Position numbers and translations under genes: made by a program. Below the pieces are notes generated by a model. That model saw only the letters and a program-made list of their open reading frames with translations, searched no databases and had not been told where the DNA came from. From Sodalis praecaptivus (GTDB lineage: Bacteria > Pseudomonadota > Gammaproteobacteria > Enterobacterales > Enterobacteriaceae), in the NCBI RefSeq assembly GCF_000517425.1, contig NZ_CP006569.1:1426001-1490000 (forward strand): a stretch of DNA of 64,000 nt. Direction: 5' to 3'. Of the stretch, positions 1 through 10,032 are shown in pieces (position 1 is the first letter of the stretch; each line of letters starts with the position of its first letter).

Positions 1-461
1 ACTACGTTGCCACGCATCTGGTCTGGCATATTGAGCAGCAGGGGATCGATACCCGTACCGGGCCCCAATTGGCGGAGCTGGTGAAACTGCTCGGCGAGCG
101 CTGTAAAACCCTCAAAGAGATAGCCGCCAGCTGCCGCTATTTCTACGAAGATTTCAGCGAATTTGATGTCGATGCGGCCAAGAAGCATTTGCGCCCGGTG
201 GCGGCTCCGGCGCTGCAGGCGGTTCGCGCCAAGCTGGCGGCGCTCGACGCGTGGACGCCGGCTTCGGTGCATGCGGCCATTGAACAAACGGCCGAGGAAC
301 TGCAGGTGGGCATGGGCAAAGTGGGTATGCCGCTGCGCGTTGCGGTAACCGGCGCCGGTCAGTCCCCGGCCCTCGATGTTACCGTGCATGCAATAGGTCA
401 GTCGCGGTCTCTGGCGCGCATCGATTTGGCGCTGGATTTTATCGCCCAGCGGGCGCAATAA
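1..461 (+). CDS. gltX: Glutamyl-tRNA synthetase, C-terminal part (5' truncated by window)
   Basis: This is the last 152 codons of a class I glutamyl-tRNA synthetase, which charges tRNA-Glu with glutamate in the cytosol. The frame is open from base 3 and aligns throughout with the anticodon-binding C-terminal region of E. coli GltX, including the closing stretch GQSRSLARI. The E. coli protein is about 471 residues, so roughly the first two thirds, with the HIGH and KMSKS motifs, lie outside the window. The two tRNA-Ala genes follow on the same strand, as alaW/alaX neighbour gltX in E. coli. Confidence 0.96.
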   Translation, partial: YVATHLVWHIEQQGIDTRTGPQLAELVKLLGERCKTLKEIAASCRYFYEDFSEFDVDAAKKHLRPVAAPALQAVRAKLAALDAWTPASVHAAIEQTAEELQVGMGKVGMPLRVAVTGAGQSPALDVTVHAIGQSRSLARIDLALDFIAQRAQ

Positions 462-587
462 ACGGCCCGTCAGCGCTGATTTGACGGCTTTTTCAGCGTT
501 TGACCCGTTTGGCGAATTTAGCCGTTGACAGAGTTTGTTGGAATTCATATCATGCGCCCCGTCCACCAGAGACGACATCATGTGCAC

Positions 588-663
<76 letters not shown>

Positions 664-723
664 CTCCATACGGAGTTGGCAAGGATGATGTCTGTTCCAG
701 CTTAAGGTGTGATACCCGCATTC

Positions 724-799
<76 letters not shown>

Positions 800-803
800 A
801 TAA

Positions 804-830
804 AAAAAACCGGCCTCGGCCGGTTTTTTT
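804..830 (+). terminator. Rho-independent terminator of the tRNA-Ala operon
   Basis: A GC-rich hairpin, AACCGGCC-TC-GGCCGGTT, is preceded by a run of A and followed by a run of seven T, starting five bases after the tRNA CCA end. The A run upstream makes it potentially bidirectional, so it could also serve nupC, whose stop is about 100 bases away on the other strand. Confidence 0.92.
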
Positions 831-928
831 ACGTCTGGAGCGGGCGTCTTCAAGAAAAAAAACGGGCCAGCCAGGCTGACCCGTCCCGACCGACAGGCCG
901 GAGTGCATCTCACGCGGCAGGCGTGGCG

Positions 929-2113
929 TTAAATCACCAGGCCGGCGATGGCGGCCGACAGCACGCTGACCAGCGTAGAGCCATAAACCAGTTTCAGGCC
1001 GTAGCGGGAGACCACGTTGCCCTGATGCTCGTTCAGGCCCTTGATTGCGCCGGCGACGATGCCTATCGAGGAAAAGTTGGCGAACGACACCAAGAACACC
1101 GACAGAATCCCCACCGAGCGCGGCGATAATTCCCCGGCGACTTTCTGCAAATCGATCATGGCCACAAATTCATTCGACACCAATTTGGTGGCCATAATGC
1201 TGCCCACCTGTAGCGCTTCGTGCGCAGGCACGCCCATCACCCAGGCGAACGGGAAGAAAATATAACCGAGGATGCCCTGGAAACTTATGCCGAACAGCAG
1301 GCTAAACAGCGCGTTAACGGCAGAGATCAGCGCGATAAACCCGATAAGCATCGCCGCGACGATAATGGCCACTTTAAACCCGGCGAGGATGTATTCGCCC
1401 AGCATTTCAAAGAAACTTTGTCCTTCGTGCAGATGGCTCATCTGCAAATCTTCTTCTTTCTCTACCCGGTAGGGATTGAGCAACGATAGAACGATAAAGG
1501 TACTAAACATATTCAGCACCAGCGCCGCCACGACATATTTGGGCGCCAGCATGGTCATATAAGCGCCGACGATGGACATGGACACCGTCGACATCGCCGT
1601 GGCGGCCATTGTGTACATGCGCCGTTCGGACATTTTGCCGAGGATATCTTTATAGGCGATGAAGTTTTCCGACTGGCCGAGGATCAACGAACTCACGGCG
1701 TTGAACGATTCCAGTTTGCCCATGCCGTTGATTTTCGACAGCACCGTACCGATGATGCGGATAACGAAGGGCAGCACGCGGATATGCTGCAGGATGCCGA
1801 TAAGCGCCGAGATGAACACAATCGGGCAAAGGACGTTCAGGAAGAAGAACGCCAGGCCCTGTTTATTCATATTCCCGAACACGAAACCGGTGCCTTCGGC
1901 GGCAAAACCCAGCAGCTTATCGAACAGGGCGGAGAAACCCTGCACGAAGCCCAGACCTATGTGGGAATTGAGGAAAAAGTAGGCGAGTAAAATTTCAATC
2001 GCTAACAGCTGGATAATAAAACGCACGCGAATGCTTTTACGATCGCGGCTAACCAACATTGCCAGGATCGCCACCACGGCGAGCGCCAGGACAAAGTGCA
2101 AAGTGCGGGACAT
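929..2113 (-). CDS. nupC: Nucleoside:H+ symporter NupC
   Basis: This 394-residue inner-membrane protein is near-identical along its length to E. coli NupC (about 400 residues). It belongs to the concentrative nucleoside transporter family, which imports pyrimidine nucleosides and adenosine with protons. Family signatures are visible: [11 protein letters not shown] near residue 155, [14 protein letters not shown] near 180 and [10 protein letters not shown]-like [15 protein letters not shown] near 355. It has many hydrophobic helices and a re-entrant gate region. It ends about 100 bases from the tRNA terminator and is divergent from mntH across about 375 bases, as in E. coli. It appears intact. 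Confidence 0.97.
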   Translation of the reverse strand: MSRTLHFVLALAVVAILAMLVSRDRKSIRVRFIIQLLAIEILLAYFFLNSHIGLGFVQGFSALFDKLLGFAAEGTGFVFGNMNKQGLAFFFLNVLCPIVFISALIGILQHIRVLPFVIRIIGTVLSKINGMGKLESFNAVSSLILGQSENFIAYKDILGKMSERRMYTMAATAMSTVSMSIVGAYMTMLAPKYVVAALVLNMFSTFIVLSLLNPYRVEKEEDLQMSHLHEGQSFFEMLGEYILAGFKVAIIVAAMLIGFIALISAVNALFSLLFGISFQGILGYIFFPFAWVMGVPAHEALQVGSIMATKLVSNEFVAMIDLQKVAGELSPRSVGILSVFLVSFANFSSIGIVAGAIKGLNEHQGNVVSRYGLKLVYGSTLVSVLSAAIAGLVI

Positions 2114-2302
2114 AGTTGCTCCAAAAATGAGGCAGGCAGAATTCGCCGCTCATTCTATGTAACGGGGCAGGTAAAAACGAGTTATAAGTTGCAAATATAG
2201 CAAAATCCTCTTTCTCTCCTGCGCGGCTATCGTCCACACCCAGAATTTTATGCATTTTTGTTAATTATTAGGATCGAAAGGTTAAGATCTGTGCTAGGCT
2301 AA

Positions 2303-2322
2303 AACATAGCCTGTGCTATACT
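2303..2322 (+). promoter_or_regulatory. Putative MntR operator upstream of mntH
   Basis: The sequence AACATAGC-CTGT-GCTATACT is an imperfect palindrome (ACATAGC against GCTATRT). It resembles the manganese-dependent MntR box that represses mntH in enterobacteria. It lies about 170 bases before the mntH start, farther than usual, so the promoter it covers would give a long leader. The assignment comes from motif resemblance and gene context. Confidence 0.6.
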
Positions 2323-2430
2323 TTTAGCGTCAAGGTGAAACGACGATGAGCCCGGGCCGTCCGACCGTGGGACATGCGGTGCATTAATAGCTGCTATCGC
2401 AGAGATAAGCAGAATCGCTCTAAATGCACT

Positions 2431-2448
2431 TGATAATCATTATCATTT
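2431..2448 (+). promoter_or_regulatory. Fur box upstream of mntH
   Basis: TGATAATCATTATCATTT matches the Fur 19-bp consensus (GATAATGATAATCATTATC) at most positions. It ends about 40 bases before the mntH ATG. E. coli mntH is likewise repressed by both MntR and Fur, so the pair of sites fits manganese and iron control. Confidence 0.75.
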
Positions 2449-2489
2449 GTATATTCTCATAAACATGTTTGTTGATAAGGGTTATTACT

Positions 2490-3728
2490 ATGGTGGACAG
2501 CCGTGCTGCGGATAACGCCAATCGAGCAGCGAGAAAAGTAAAGCTCTCCCTACTCGGACCGGCTTTTATCGCCGCGATTGGGTATATCGACCCCGGTAAT
2601 TTCGCGACCAATATTCAAGCCGGCGCCAGTTTTGGCTATCGGCTGCTGTGGGTGGTGGTATGGGCCAATATTATGGCGATGCTGATTCAGCTTTTGTCCG
2701 CCAAATTGGGGATCGCCACCGGCAAGAATCTGGCTGAACACATCCGCGATCGTTTTCCCCGTCCGGCGGTCTGGGCCTATTGGGTACAGGCGGAAATCAT
2801 CGCGATGGCCACCGATCTGGCGGAATTTATCGGCGCCGCCATCGGCTTTAAAATGCTGCTGGGGGTAACGCTGCTTCAAGGCGCGATCATTACCGGCGTT
2901 GTCACCTTTTTAATCTTGATGCTGCAAAATCGCGGGCAAAAACCGCTTGAAGTGGTGATAGGCGGCCTGCTGCTGTTTGTCGCCGCCGCCTATATCGCCG
3001 AGTTGTTTTATTCCCGTCCGGTGCTAAGCGAATTGGGCGCCGGCATGCTCTGGCCGACGCTGCCCAACGGCGAAGCGGTATTCTTGGCCGCCGGCGTGTT
3101 GGGCGCCACCATCATGCCGCACGTAATTTATTTGCACTCCTCGCTAACCCAGAATAGCCGCGAGGGCAGCCGCGCCGAACGTTACTCTTCCACTAAACTG
3201 GATGTGGCCATCGCCATGACGATTGCCGGGTTCGTCAATCTGGCGATGATGGCGACCGCGGCGGCGGCGTTCCATTTCAGCGGACATACCGGTATCGCTG
3301 ATTTGGATGAAGCCTACTTGACGTTGTCACCGTTGCTCAACCATACCGCCGCTACGGTGTTCGGTTTGAGTCTGGTCGCGGCGGGGCTCTCCTCCACGGT
3401 GGTAGGCACGATGGCCGGCCAGGTGGTGATGCAGGGGTTTGTGCATTTCCATATCCCGCTGCTGCTGCGGCGGGTGATAACCATGCTGCCGTCGTTCGTC
3501 GTCATTCTGCTGGGGCTGGATCCGACGCGCATCCTGGTGTTGAGCCAGGTACTGCTCAGCTTCGGCATCGCGCTGGCGCTCGTGCCGCTGCTGGTCTTCA
3601 CCGGCAACCGCCAACTGATGAACGAATTGGTTAATCGGCCGCTCATCAACACGCTGGGCTGGCTTATCGTGGCGGTGGTCGTCACGCTGAATATCTACTT
3701 GTTGATCGGCACCGCCATGGGACATTAG
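2490..3728 (+). CDS. mntH: NRAMP-family Mn2+/H+ symporter MntH
   Basis: This is a proton-driven manganese (and iron) importer of the inner membrane, with 412 residues like E. coli MntH. The TM1 metal site motif DPGN starts at residue 34, and the TM6 metal site reads MPHVIYLHS. The ATG at 2490 is chosen because it follows a TAAGGG ribosome-binding site by eight bases and gives the family length; the in-frame ATG at 2469 has no such site. MntR-like and Fur-like operators lie upstream. The gene is convergent with gpr, their stops one base apart. Confidence 0.97.
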   Translation: MVDSRAADNANRAARKVKLSLLGPAFIAAIGYIDPGNFATNIQAGASFGYRLLWVVVWANIMAMLIQLLSAKLGIATGKNLAEHIRDRFPRPAVWAYWVQAEIIAMATDLAEFIGAAIGFKMLLGVTLLQGAIITGVVTFLILMLQNRGQKPLEVVIGGLLLFVAAAYIAELFYSRPVLSELGAGMLWPTLPNGEAVFLAAGVLGATIMPHVIYLHSSLTQNSREGSRAERYSSTKLDVAIAMTIAGFVNLAMMATAAAAFHFSGHTGIADLDEAYLTLSPLLNHTAATVFGLSLVAAGLSSTVVGTMAGQVVMQGFVHFHIPLLLRRVITMLPSFVVILLGLDPTRILVLSQVLLSFGIALALVPLLVFTGNRQLMNELVNRPLINTLGWLIVAVVVTLNIYLLIGTAMGH

Positions 3729-3729
3729 A

Positions 3730-4719
3730 TCAGGCCAGGATGGCCTCGATCTCGGCCAGCTCACGCTCGCTAAATTGCCGGTTGGACAACATGGCGACCG
3801 CATCGTCAATTTGTGCGGTTTTGCTGGCGCCAATCAGCACTGACGTGACCCGATCGCCCCGCAGCACCCACGCCAGCGCCATTTGCGCCAATTTTTGCCC
3901 TCGTGCGGCGGCCACCGCGTTGAGGCGGCGAACTTTCGCCATCTTCTCCTCGGTCAACTGCGCGCCGGAGAGAAAGACGCTCTGGCTGGCGGCGCGCGAG
4001 TCTTCCGGGATACCGTGAATATACCGATCGGTCAGTACTCCGCCCGCCAGCGGCGAAAAGGCGATTGCGCCGACGCCATGGCTGGCCAGACTGGATAATA
4101 ATTGCGGTTCCACCCAGCGCTCGAACATCGAATATTTCGGCTGATGAATAAGACAGGGCGTGCCCAGTTCACGCAACAGATTGAATGCCCGCTCCGCCAG
4201 CGGCGCCGGGTAATTCGACAGACCGATATACAGCGCCTTACCCTGGCGCACCAGGAGATCCAGCGCCGCCATGGTTTCCTCCAGGGGCGTGTCCGGATCC
4301 GGCCGGTGATGATAGAAAATATCCACATAATCCAGCCCCAGGCGCCGCAAACTCTGGTTCAGGCTAGCCACCAGATATTTTTTCGATCCCCAATCACCAT
4401 AAGGCCCCTGCCACATGGTGTAACCCGCCTTGGTGGAGATAACCAGTTCATCGCGGTAGGGCGTAAAATCCTCGCGCAGCAGCCGGCCAAAGTTTTCCTC
4501 CGCCGATCCCGGCGGTGGACCATAATTATTGGCGAGATCGAAATGGGTAATGCCCAGATCGAAGGCATGACGCAGCATTTGGCGGCTGGTGTCCAACAAA
4601 GTGGCATCGCCAAAATTGTGCCAAAGCCCCAGCGAGACCGCCGGCAGTTTCAGTCCGCTGTTGCCACAGCGGTGATATTCCATCGTTTCGTAACGGGACG
4701 GGCTGGCCTGATATACCAT
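3730..4719 (-). CDS. gpr: Aldo-keto reductase, L-glyceraldehyde 3-phosphate reductase type
   Basis: This 329-residue AKR-fold oxidoreductase matches E. coli YghZ/Gpr, which reduces L-glyceraldehyde 3-phosphate and methylglyoxal with NADPH. The catalytic tetrad of the family is visible as Asp61 (HFDLANNYG), Tyr66, Lys97 (STKAG) and His137/138 (FYHHRPD). The NADP-binding C-terminal block VLIGASK is also present. In E. coli the gene is elsewhere (yghZ), so its place between mntH and glk is lineage-specific. Its start is 174 bases from the divergent racemase gene. No damage is seen. Confidence 0.88.
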   Translation of the reverse strand: MVYQASPSRYETMEYHRCGNSGLKLPAVSLGLWHNFGDATLLDTSRQMLRHAFDLGITHFDLANNYGPPPGSAEENFGRLLREDFTPYRDELVISTKAGYTMWQGPYGDWGSKKYLVASLNQSLRRLGLDYVDIFYHHRPDPDTPLEETMAALDLLVRQGKALYIGLSNYPAPLAERAFNLLRELGTPCLIHQPKYSMFERWVEPQLLSSLASHGVGAIAFSPLAGGVLTDRYIHGIPEDSRAASQSVFLSGAQLTEEKMAKVRRLNAVAAARGQKLAQMALAWVLRGDRVTSVLIGASKTAQIDDAVAMLSNRQFSERELAEIEAILA

Positions 4720-4893
4720 AGAGATTCCTTACTGTTCGCCAAAATGAGAAAAAAGGCGTCAGAATGACGTGGGCTAACGCTGCGCCAGACGGTATCTTTA
4801 TCGAGCGCCGGGAATAACACAAGAATTATCCACACGGAGACCCTATTGAGCCGGGTACTCCTCACCATGGCGACGCACGCCAAAGGAAAGCGG

Positions 4894-5586
4894 ATGAAAA
4901 CATTGGGATTGCTAGGCGGCATGAGTTGGGAATCCACCGTGCCGTATTATCGGTTAATCAATCAGGGCGTCAGCGAGCGCCTGGGCGGATTGCACTCCGC
5001 CTCCCTGGTTCTGGCGAGCGTGGATTTCGCCGATATTGCCCGCATGCAGTCCGCAGGGGCATGGCAAGAGGCGGGAGAGGTTTTGTCCGAGCGCGCGCAA
5101 GCGCTGCGCCAGGCCGGCGCCCAGGGCATCGTCCTTTGCACCAACACCATGCACAAAGTGGCGGATATTATCACGCAGCGCTGTTCGCTGCCGCTGCTGC
5201 ACATTGCCGATGCCACCGCCGTCCGCCTCCATCGCGCGGGGGTGCGGCGGGTTGGTTTGCTCGGCACCCGCTTTACCATGGAGGAGGCGTTTTATCGTGA
5301 CCGGCTATCGGCGCCCCACGGGCTGGAAGTGGTGGTTCCGGGGCCTGACGAGCGTCAGCGGGTGCATGACATCATTTTTACCGAACTGTGTTTGGGTATT
5401 TTACGCGACGATTCCCGGCGGGCGCTGAGCCAGATTATCGCCGGATTGCAGTTTGAGGGGGTGGAAGGGATAGTGCTGGGATGCACGGAAATCGGCTTGC
5501 TGCTCAGCCAGGATCAGGTCTCGGTACCGCTATTCGACACCACGGCGATTCATGCCGCGGCGGCGGTAGAATTTGCCCTTGGCTAA
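4894..5586 (+). CDS. ygeA: Aspartate/glutamate racemase family protein (YgeA type)
   Basis: This 230-residue cytosolic amino-acid racemase is homologous to E. coli YgeA, a broad-specificity PLP-independent racemase. The two catalytic cysteines of the Asp/Glu racemase fold are present: Cys82 in VLCTNTMHK and Cys197 in VLGCTEIG. The start at 4894 is preferred because MKTLGLLGGMSWEST aligns with the N-terminus of YgeA and follows a GGAAAG site. An in-frame ATG at 4846 would add 16 unconserved residues. It is divergent from gpr and upstream of glk. Substrate preference cannot be told from sequence. Confidence 0.88.
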   Translation: MKTLGLLGGMSWESTVPYYRLINQGVSERLGGLHSASLVLASVDFADIARMQSAGAWQEAGEVLSERAQALRQAGAQGIVLCTNTMHKVADIITQRCSLPLLHIADATAVRLHRAGVRRVGLLGTRFTMEEAFYRDRLSAPHGLEVVVPGPDERQRVHDIIFTELCLGILRDDSRRALSQIIAGLQFEGVEGIVLGCTEIGLLLSQDQVSVPLFDTTAIHAAAAVEFALG

Positions 5587-5752
5587 GGGGACGGTCGGCG
5601 GCGGCACGCCCGTTGCCGTCATTCCTAAATGGTTATCTCGCTTATAGCAATGAAGGCTATAAATGTTATTATTCTACTATTGAGAATTATTAAAGCTTGT
5701 TGTCCGGCGGACGCCTTGCGGCAAGCGATTGAGTAAGTGGAGCCTGAAACGA

Positions 5753-6718
5753 ATGACAAATTATGTCCTGGTCGGCGATGTTGGCGGAACCAATGCCCGG
5801 CTGGCGCTGTGCGATGTGGACACGGGAGAGATCTCACATATCCATACCTATTCCGGCGATGATTACGACACCCTGGAACGGGTTATCCGCCATTATTTGA
5901 CCGGCCAAAACGTCGCGGTCAAAGAGGCCTGCATCGCTATCGCCTGCCCGATAACCGACGATTGGGTTGAAATGACCAACCATTCCTGGGCGTTCTCCAT
6001 CAACGCGATGAAGGCAAGCCTGGCGTTGGAACAGCTCGAAATTATCAATGATTTTACCGCAGTATCGATGGCTATTCCGATGCTGACCGAAAAAGACGTC
6101 ATTCAGTTCGGCGGCGGTCAAGCCATCGCCGGCAAGCCGATTGCGATTTACGGCGCCGGCACGGGGCTAGGCGTCAGCCATTTGATCCAGGCGGAGAAGC
6201 GCTGGATTAGCCTGCCGGGCGAGGGCGGCCATGTGGATTTCGCGCCTAACAGTGAAGAAGAGGATAATATTCTGTCGGTGCTGCGCGCGGAGTTAGGGCA
6301 CGTTTCCGCGGAGCGGGTACTGTCCGGCCCGGGACTGGTGAATTTATACCGCGCTATCGTCAAAGCCGATGGACGCTTGCCGGAGAATCTGCTGCCCAAG
6401 CAGGTGACCGAGCAGGCGCTGGCCGACAGCTGTATCGACAGTCGCCGCGCGCTGTCGCTGTTCTGCGTACTGATGGGCCGTTTCGGCGGCAACCTGGCGT
6501 TAAATCTGGGGACCTTCGGCGGCGTATATATCGCCGGCGGCATCGTGCCGCGCTTTTTGGATTTCTTCCGCGCCTCCGGTTTTCGCGCGGCATTTGAAGA
6601 TAAAGGGCGTTTTAAGGATTACCTGCTGGATATTCCGGTGTATTTGATCCGCCATGAGCAGCCCGGATTGCTCGGCGCCGGCGCCCATATGCGCCAACTG
6701 ATGGGCCATCAGCTTTAA
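5753..6718 (+). CDS. glk: Glucokinase
   Basis: This is a ROK-unrelated group A glucokinase that phosphorylates free cytosolic glucose to glucose 6-phosphate at the entry to glycolysis. At 321 residues it equals E. coli Glk. The phosphate-binding motif [12 protein letters not shown] is at residues 7-18, and IYGAGTGLG and [13 protein letters not shown] carry the conserved sugar-binding region. The ATG at 5753 (MTNYVLVG) gives the family N-terminus; an in-frame ATG at 5729 would add eight residues. The stop is followed by a tandem repeat and then by the convergent ypdB. Confidence 0.97.
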   Translation: MTNYVLVGDVGGTNARLALCDVDTGEISHIHTYSGDDYDTLERVIRHYLTGQNVAVKEACIAIACPITDDWVEMTNHSWAFSINAMKASLALEQLEIINDFTAVSMAIPMLTEKDVIQFGGGQAIAGKPIAIYGAGTGLGVSHLIQAEKRWISLPGEGGHVDFAPNSEEEDNILSVLRAELGHVSAERVLSGPGLVNLYRAIVKADGRLPENLLPKQVTEQALADSCIDSRRALSLFCVLMGRFGGNLALNLGTFGGVYIAGGIVPRFLDFFRASGFRAAFEDKGRFKDYLLDIPVYLIRHEQPGLLGAGAHMRQLMGHQL

Positions 6719-6780
6719 CACGCGCGCTGCCCGTGCCCGCCACGGGCGGTACCCTCCTTCCCATCGGCGTGTTTTACGTC

Positions 6781-6960
6781 AGCGCAGGCCGGCGTCCTTC
6801 GCCGCGTTTGGCACCACGGGCGGCGAAAATTTACCTCGTGCGTTTTCTCTGCCACAGCGCAGGCCGGCGTCCTTCGCCGCGTTTGGCACCATGGGCGGCA
6901 AAGATTTACCTCGTGCGTTTTGCGTTTTCCCTGCCACAGCGCAGGCCGCCGTTCCGCGCC
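6781..6960 (+). repeat. Tandem repeat after glk (75-82 bp units, 2.3 copies)
   Basis: Two long units begin with AGCGCAGGCCGGCGTCCTTC at 6781 and 6856, and a third partial unit begins at 6938. The first period is 75 bp. The second is 82 bp because of a small internal duplication of GCGTTTT. The region sits between the convergent glk and ypdB genes, where E. coli carries ypdC and the fry PTS genes. No convincing gene is seen in 6719-7041. Confidence 0.85.
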
Positions 6961-7041
6961 TTGAGTCTCTGGGGGATTGACCGTCACGCCTGGCTATGCT
7001 TTGGCTTTTGCATGCCATGGCCGGCGCTGTGCCGGCCGATG

Positions 7042-7770
7042 TCAGAGCCCCATCATCAGGCGAAAGGCTTTCACCTTGCCGCGGCTGACCGGCACCTCAA
7101 ACTCCAAATCGTTAAGGCGCAGCAGGTAGGTATTATTAAACCAGGGCACAATTTCGCGGATCTTATCTCTGTTGACGGCATAAGAGCGATGGCAGCGGAA
7201 AAATACGTCATCCGGCAAACGGGCGCAAAATTCCGTTATCGCCATCGGCATCGTGTAGATTTCGCGGCGGGTATAAACCCGCGTGACCTTCTCCTGCGCG
7301 ACGGCATAATAGAGATTATGTATGTCGGTGACGATAATGCGTTCATCTTTGATAAGATTAACGGTATGGCTGCTGCGGGCGCCGGGAGTACTTAGCGCGG
7401 CCTGGGTAAGGGGCCGGTTGGCCTCCAGCTTTTGCAGCATGGTGACGATGCGCTGCTCGTGGTAGGGCTTGAGAATGTAATCAAACGCTTCCAGCTCAAA
7501 GGCTTCTACCGCATGTTCTTTATAAGCGGTAATAAAAATAATCGCCGGTCTGCGGCTGAATTTACTGATGCTTTGGGCTAATAAAACACCGTCCAGCGAC
7601 GGTATATTGATATCCAAAAACACCACATCCACCTCGTTGGTTTGCAAATAGCGCAGCACGTCCAACCCATCGTCAAAGGTGGCGACGATGTCCAGGTGAC
7701 TGTGTTTTTCCACTAAATAGCGTAACTCTTCCTGAGCCAGAAATTCGTCTTCAACAATAATAGCTTTCAT
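7042..7770 (-). CDS. ypdB: LytTR-family response regulator YpdB
   Basis: This 242-residue response regulator has a receiver domain (residues 1-120, phospho-acceptor Asp53 in FLDINIP, conserved Lys in LKPY) and a C-terminal LytTR DNA-binding domain (about 135-242). It matches E. coli YpdB closely. There the YpdA/YpdB pair responds to pyruvate and activates the transporter gene yhjX. It lies 37 bases downstream of ypdA on the same strand, so the two are probably one transcript. No yhjX homologue is in the window, so the target is unknown here. Confidence 0.94.
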   Translation of the reverse strand: MKAIIVEDEFLAQEELRYLVEKHSHLDIVATFDDGLDVLRYLQTNEVDVVFLDINIPSLDGVLLAQSISKFSRRPAIIFITAYKEHAVEAFELEAFDYILKPYHEQRIVTMLQKLEANRPLTQAALSTPGARSSHTVNLIKDERIIVTDIHNLYYAVAQEKVTRVYTRREIYTMPMAITEFCARLPDDVFFRCHRSYAVNRDKIREIVPWFNNTYLLRLNDLEFEVPVSRGKVKAFRLMMGL

Positions 7771-7807
7771 TCTGTCTCGCTTGTCAACCGCGAAAAATAG
7801 TCATACG

Positions 7808-9484
7808 TCAGGCAGCCTGCTTGCGGCCGTCGGTGGTCAGATAAAACCAAATCTCAGTGCCGGGCTCCCGGCGACGGATGTGTAATCCTTCGCCGTAAAG
7901 CAAGGCGACCCGTTGATGCACATTGAGTAACCCGATGCGCCGCGACGGCTGTTCGTTGCGCCGCACCTGCTCAATTACCGCCTCGCTGATGCCGCTGCCG
8001 GTATCGGTGACGGAAATGCGAATACGCTCCTGCTCGGCCTTAATGGCAATCACCACCACGCCATTACCGCGGCAGGGCTGAATACCGTGTACGATGGCGT
8101 TCTCCACCAGCGGTTGAATGAGGAGACTGGGAAGGGTGAACGACAATTCTTCATCAATATCGTAGATGACGGTAAGTTTACTGCCGAAGCGCGCCTGCTC
8201 AATCGCAATATAATCCTGAATTTGGTACAGCTCTTTTTTGATATCGATGTGTTCGTCGTTCAATTCCAGGTTGTAGCGTAGATAGCGGGACAAATTGATG
8301 ACCAGCTGGCGCGCGGTATCCGGCTTACCGCGGATCGAGGAGGAGATAGCGTTCAGAGCATTGAAGAGGAAATGCGGGTTGATTTTACTTTGCAGCGCGC
8401 GCAGCTCGGCGCGGTCGGCCATTTCCCGCAATTGTTCGATGCGCGACACCTCTATTTGCGTAGAGATGATTTGTGACAGGCCCACCGCCATCACTTTAAG
8501 CGAATAGGTAATCTGATGGGCGTGGCAGTAGTAAATTTTCAGCGAGCCGGTGACAACGCCTTTTTCCCACAGCGGGATGATGATCAGCGAGTGGATCTGC
8601 GGGGTGCGGTCCGCCTCGTCGTTGTTTTTGATAGTGATTTTGCCGCTTTCAATACTTTCGCGGGTCATCTCGCTGATAATTTCATGGCCGATATTATAGT
8701 GCTCGGCGCCAATGCCGACGTAGGCCAGGATATTCTGCTGATTGGTGATGGCGACCGCGTCCGCCTTGATGTCGGTACGGATAATATCGCAAATATGGGT
8801 TAAGGATTCACTGTTGATATGGCGAAAATAGGGTAGCGTCTTATTGGCAATGTCCAGCGCCAGTTTGGCCTGCCGCGCGGCTATCACCTCTTTTTCATCT
8901 TCAACGCCCTGTACCAGTAAAACAATCAGGCCGATGCTGACCGCCCCCAAAATCATCGGCACAGCTATTTTGGCAACAATATCCAGACCCAACGAGGTAG
9001 GCTCCGCCCACACCACTACCAACAGCATAGTGAGAGACTCACACAGCATGCCGCCCAGGATCCCCAAGCTCCATCGGCGTTCTTTCGTGACCCGCAGATG
9101 AATCAATCCAGACACCACCCCCGCCACCACGCTACTAATTAGACAGGGCACCGATGTCGGGCCGTGGATGTCGATGGCGAAGCGGTGCAGGCCGGCAACC
9201 GCGCCGGTAATGATCCCGACCCAAGGGCCAAAGAGGATCCCGCCGGACATGACCGCAATAACGCGTACGTTGATAAGCGATCCTTCCACATGGATCCCGG
9301 AATAGTTACTAAAAATCGCAAACAGACAGAAGATGGCGGTGACCACCACCTGCTCCTGACGGCTGTGCTCTTCGGTTTGCAGTAACTGACGGAAACGGCG
9401 GGTGCGGGTCAGCAAAAATAGGCAGATGAGCATCAACGCGGCGCGTTCATACACCGCGAGTAGCATTTCAAAAATTTCATTCAC
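7808..9484 (-). CDS. ypdA: LytS-type sensor histidine kinase YpdA
   Basis: This 558-residue sensor kinase (E. coli YpdA about 565) has an N-terminal 5TM-LytS membrane domain (roughly residues 1-195), a GAF-like region (about 215-345) and a HisKA_7TM-independent His_kinase domain. The phosphorylated His371 is in INPHFLFN, the same position as in E. coli. An ATPase part follows with N-box LVENAIVHG and G-box DTGSGIS. It is the cognate kinase of YpdB and sits divergent from alaC across about 550 bases, as in E. coli. Confidence 0.94.
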   Translation of the reverse strand: MNEIFEMLLAVYERAALMLICLFLLTRTRRFRQLLQTEEHSRQEQVVVTAIFCLFAIFSNYSGIHVEGSLINVRVIAVMSGGILFGPWVGIITGAVAGLHRFAIDIHGPTSVPCLISSVVAGVVSGLIHLRVTKERRWSLGILGGMLCESLTMLLVVVWAEPTSLGLDIVAKIAVPMILGAVSIGLIVLLVQGVEDEKEVIAARQAKLALDIANKTLPYFRHINSESLTHICDIIRTDIKADAVAITNQQNILAYVGIGAEHYNIGHEIISEMTRESIESGKITIKNNDEADRTPQIHSLIIIPLWEKGVVTGSLKIYYCHAHQITYSLKVMAVGLSQIISTQIEVSRIEQLREMADRAELRALQSKINPHFLFNALNAISSSIRGKPDTARQLVINLSRYLRYNLELNDEHIDIKKELYQIQDYIAIEQARFGSKLTVIYDIDEELSFTLPSLLIQPLVENAIVHGIQPCRGNGVVVIAIKAEQERIRISVTDTGSGISEAVIEQVRRNEQPSRRIGLLNVHQRVALLYGEGLHIRRREPGTEIWFYLTTDGRKQAA

Positions 9485-10032
9485 AACGGTAATCCGGCCG
9501 ATGGCAGACCCTTACTATAGGCAAAATGTGATCTCTGTTCCATAACTGAGGTCAAACTCCGCGCCGCGTTAGGGGATTATCCGCGTTTAAGAGCGCCATT
9601 GATCCCGGCTGTCCGGGTTAAAAGAGGAAACCTGAGTAAAAATTTAAGGAAACGTAAACCGCGCTAAAAGGGATGTCCATCGGCGAATTTCCGCTTTAAA
9701 AGAGGATGATTTTATAAAAAGATAAATATATTTCCCCTTTTTCCTAACGTACCGATAGCTGTGGCGCGATGATTTGCCAGAGCCAGCGGCCCCTGATGCC
9801 TGTGCCTCGCCTGGCTCGGGGCCAGATAAGGCGCCGCGCCGCGGTCAAAACCGCGGCTTTTCGGCGGTCGCCACCTTAAGGCGCGATGGCGTGCGGAATG
9901 AAAGCGCCGACCGCAAAAAAGTTATCTTTCCCTACTCGACAGCCTGTAATGAATGGGATAGTTTCATTGATGACCCCGTTCAGGGGTAGCGTCGCTCGGA
10001 CGGTCCGGGCGCTTACGTCATCAGAGGATAAT
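9485..10032 (+). other. Intergenic region between ypdA and alaC
   Basis: This 548-base divergent region should hold the promoters of ypdA (minus) and alaC (plus). AT-rich stretches lie at about 9630-9740. No gene with a plausible ribosome-binding site was found. The frame open upstream of alaC from 9886 lacks similarity to AlaC and is treated as leader. Confidence 0.5.

Noticed and set aside
2340-2420. A manganese riboswitch (yybP-ykoY class) in the mntH leader
   Set aside because: I could not find the conserved motif elements of that class; only MntR- and Fur-like sites are supported.
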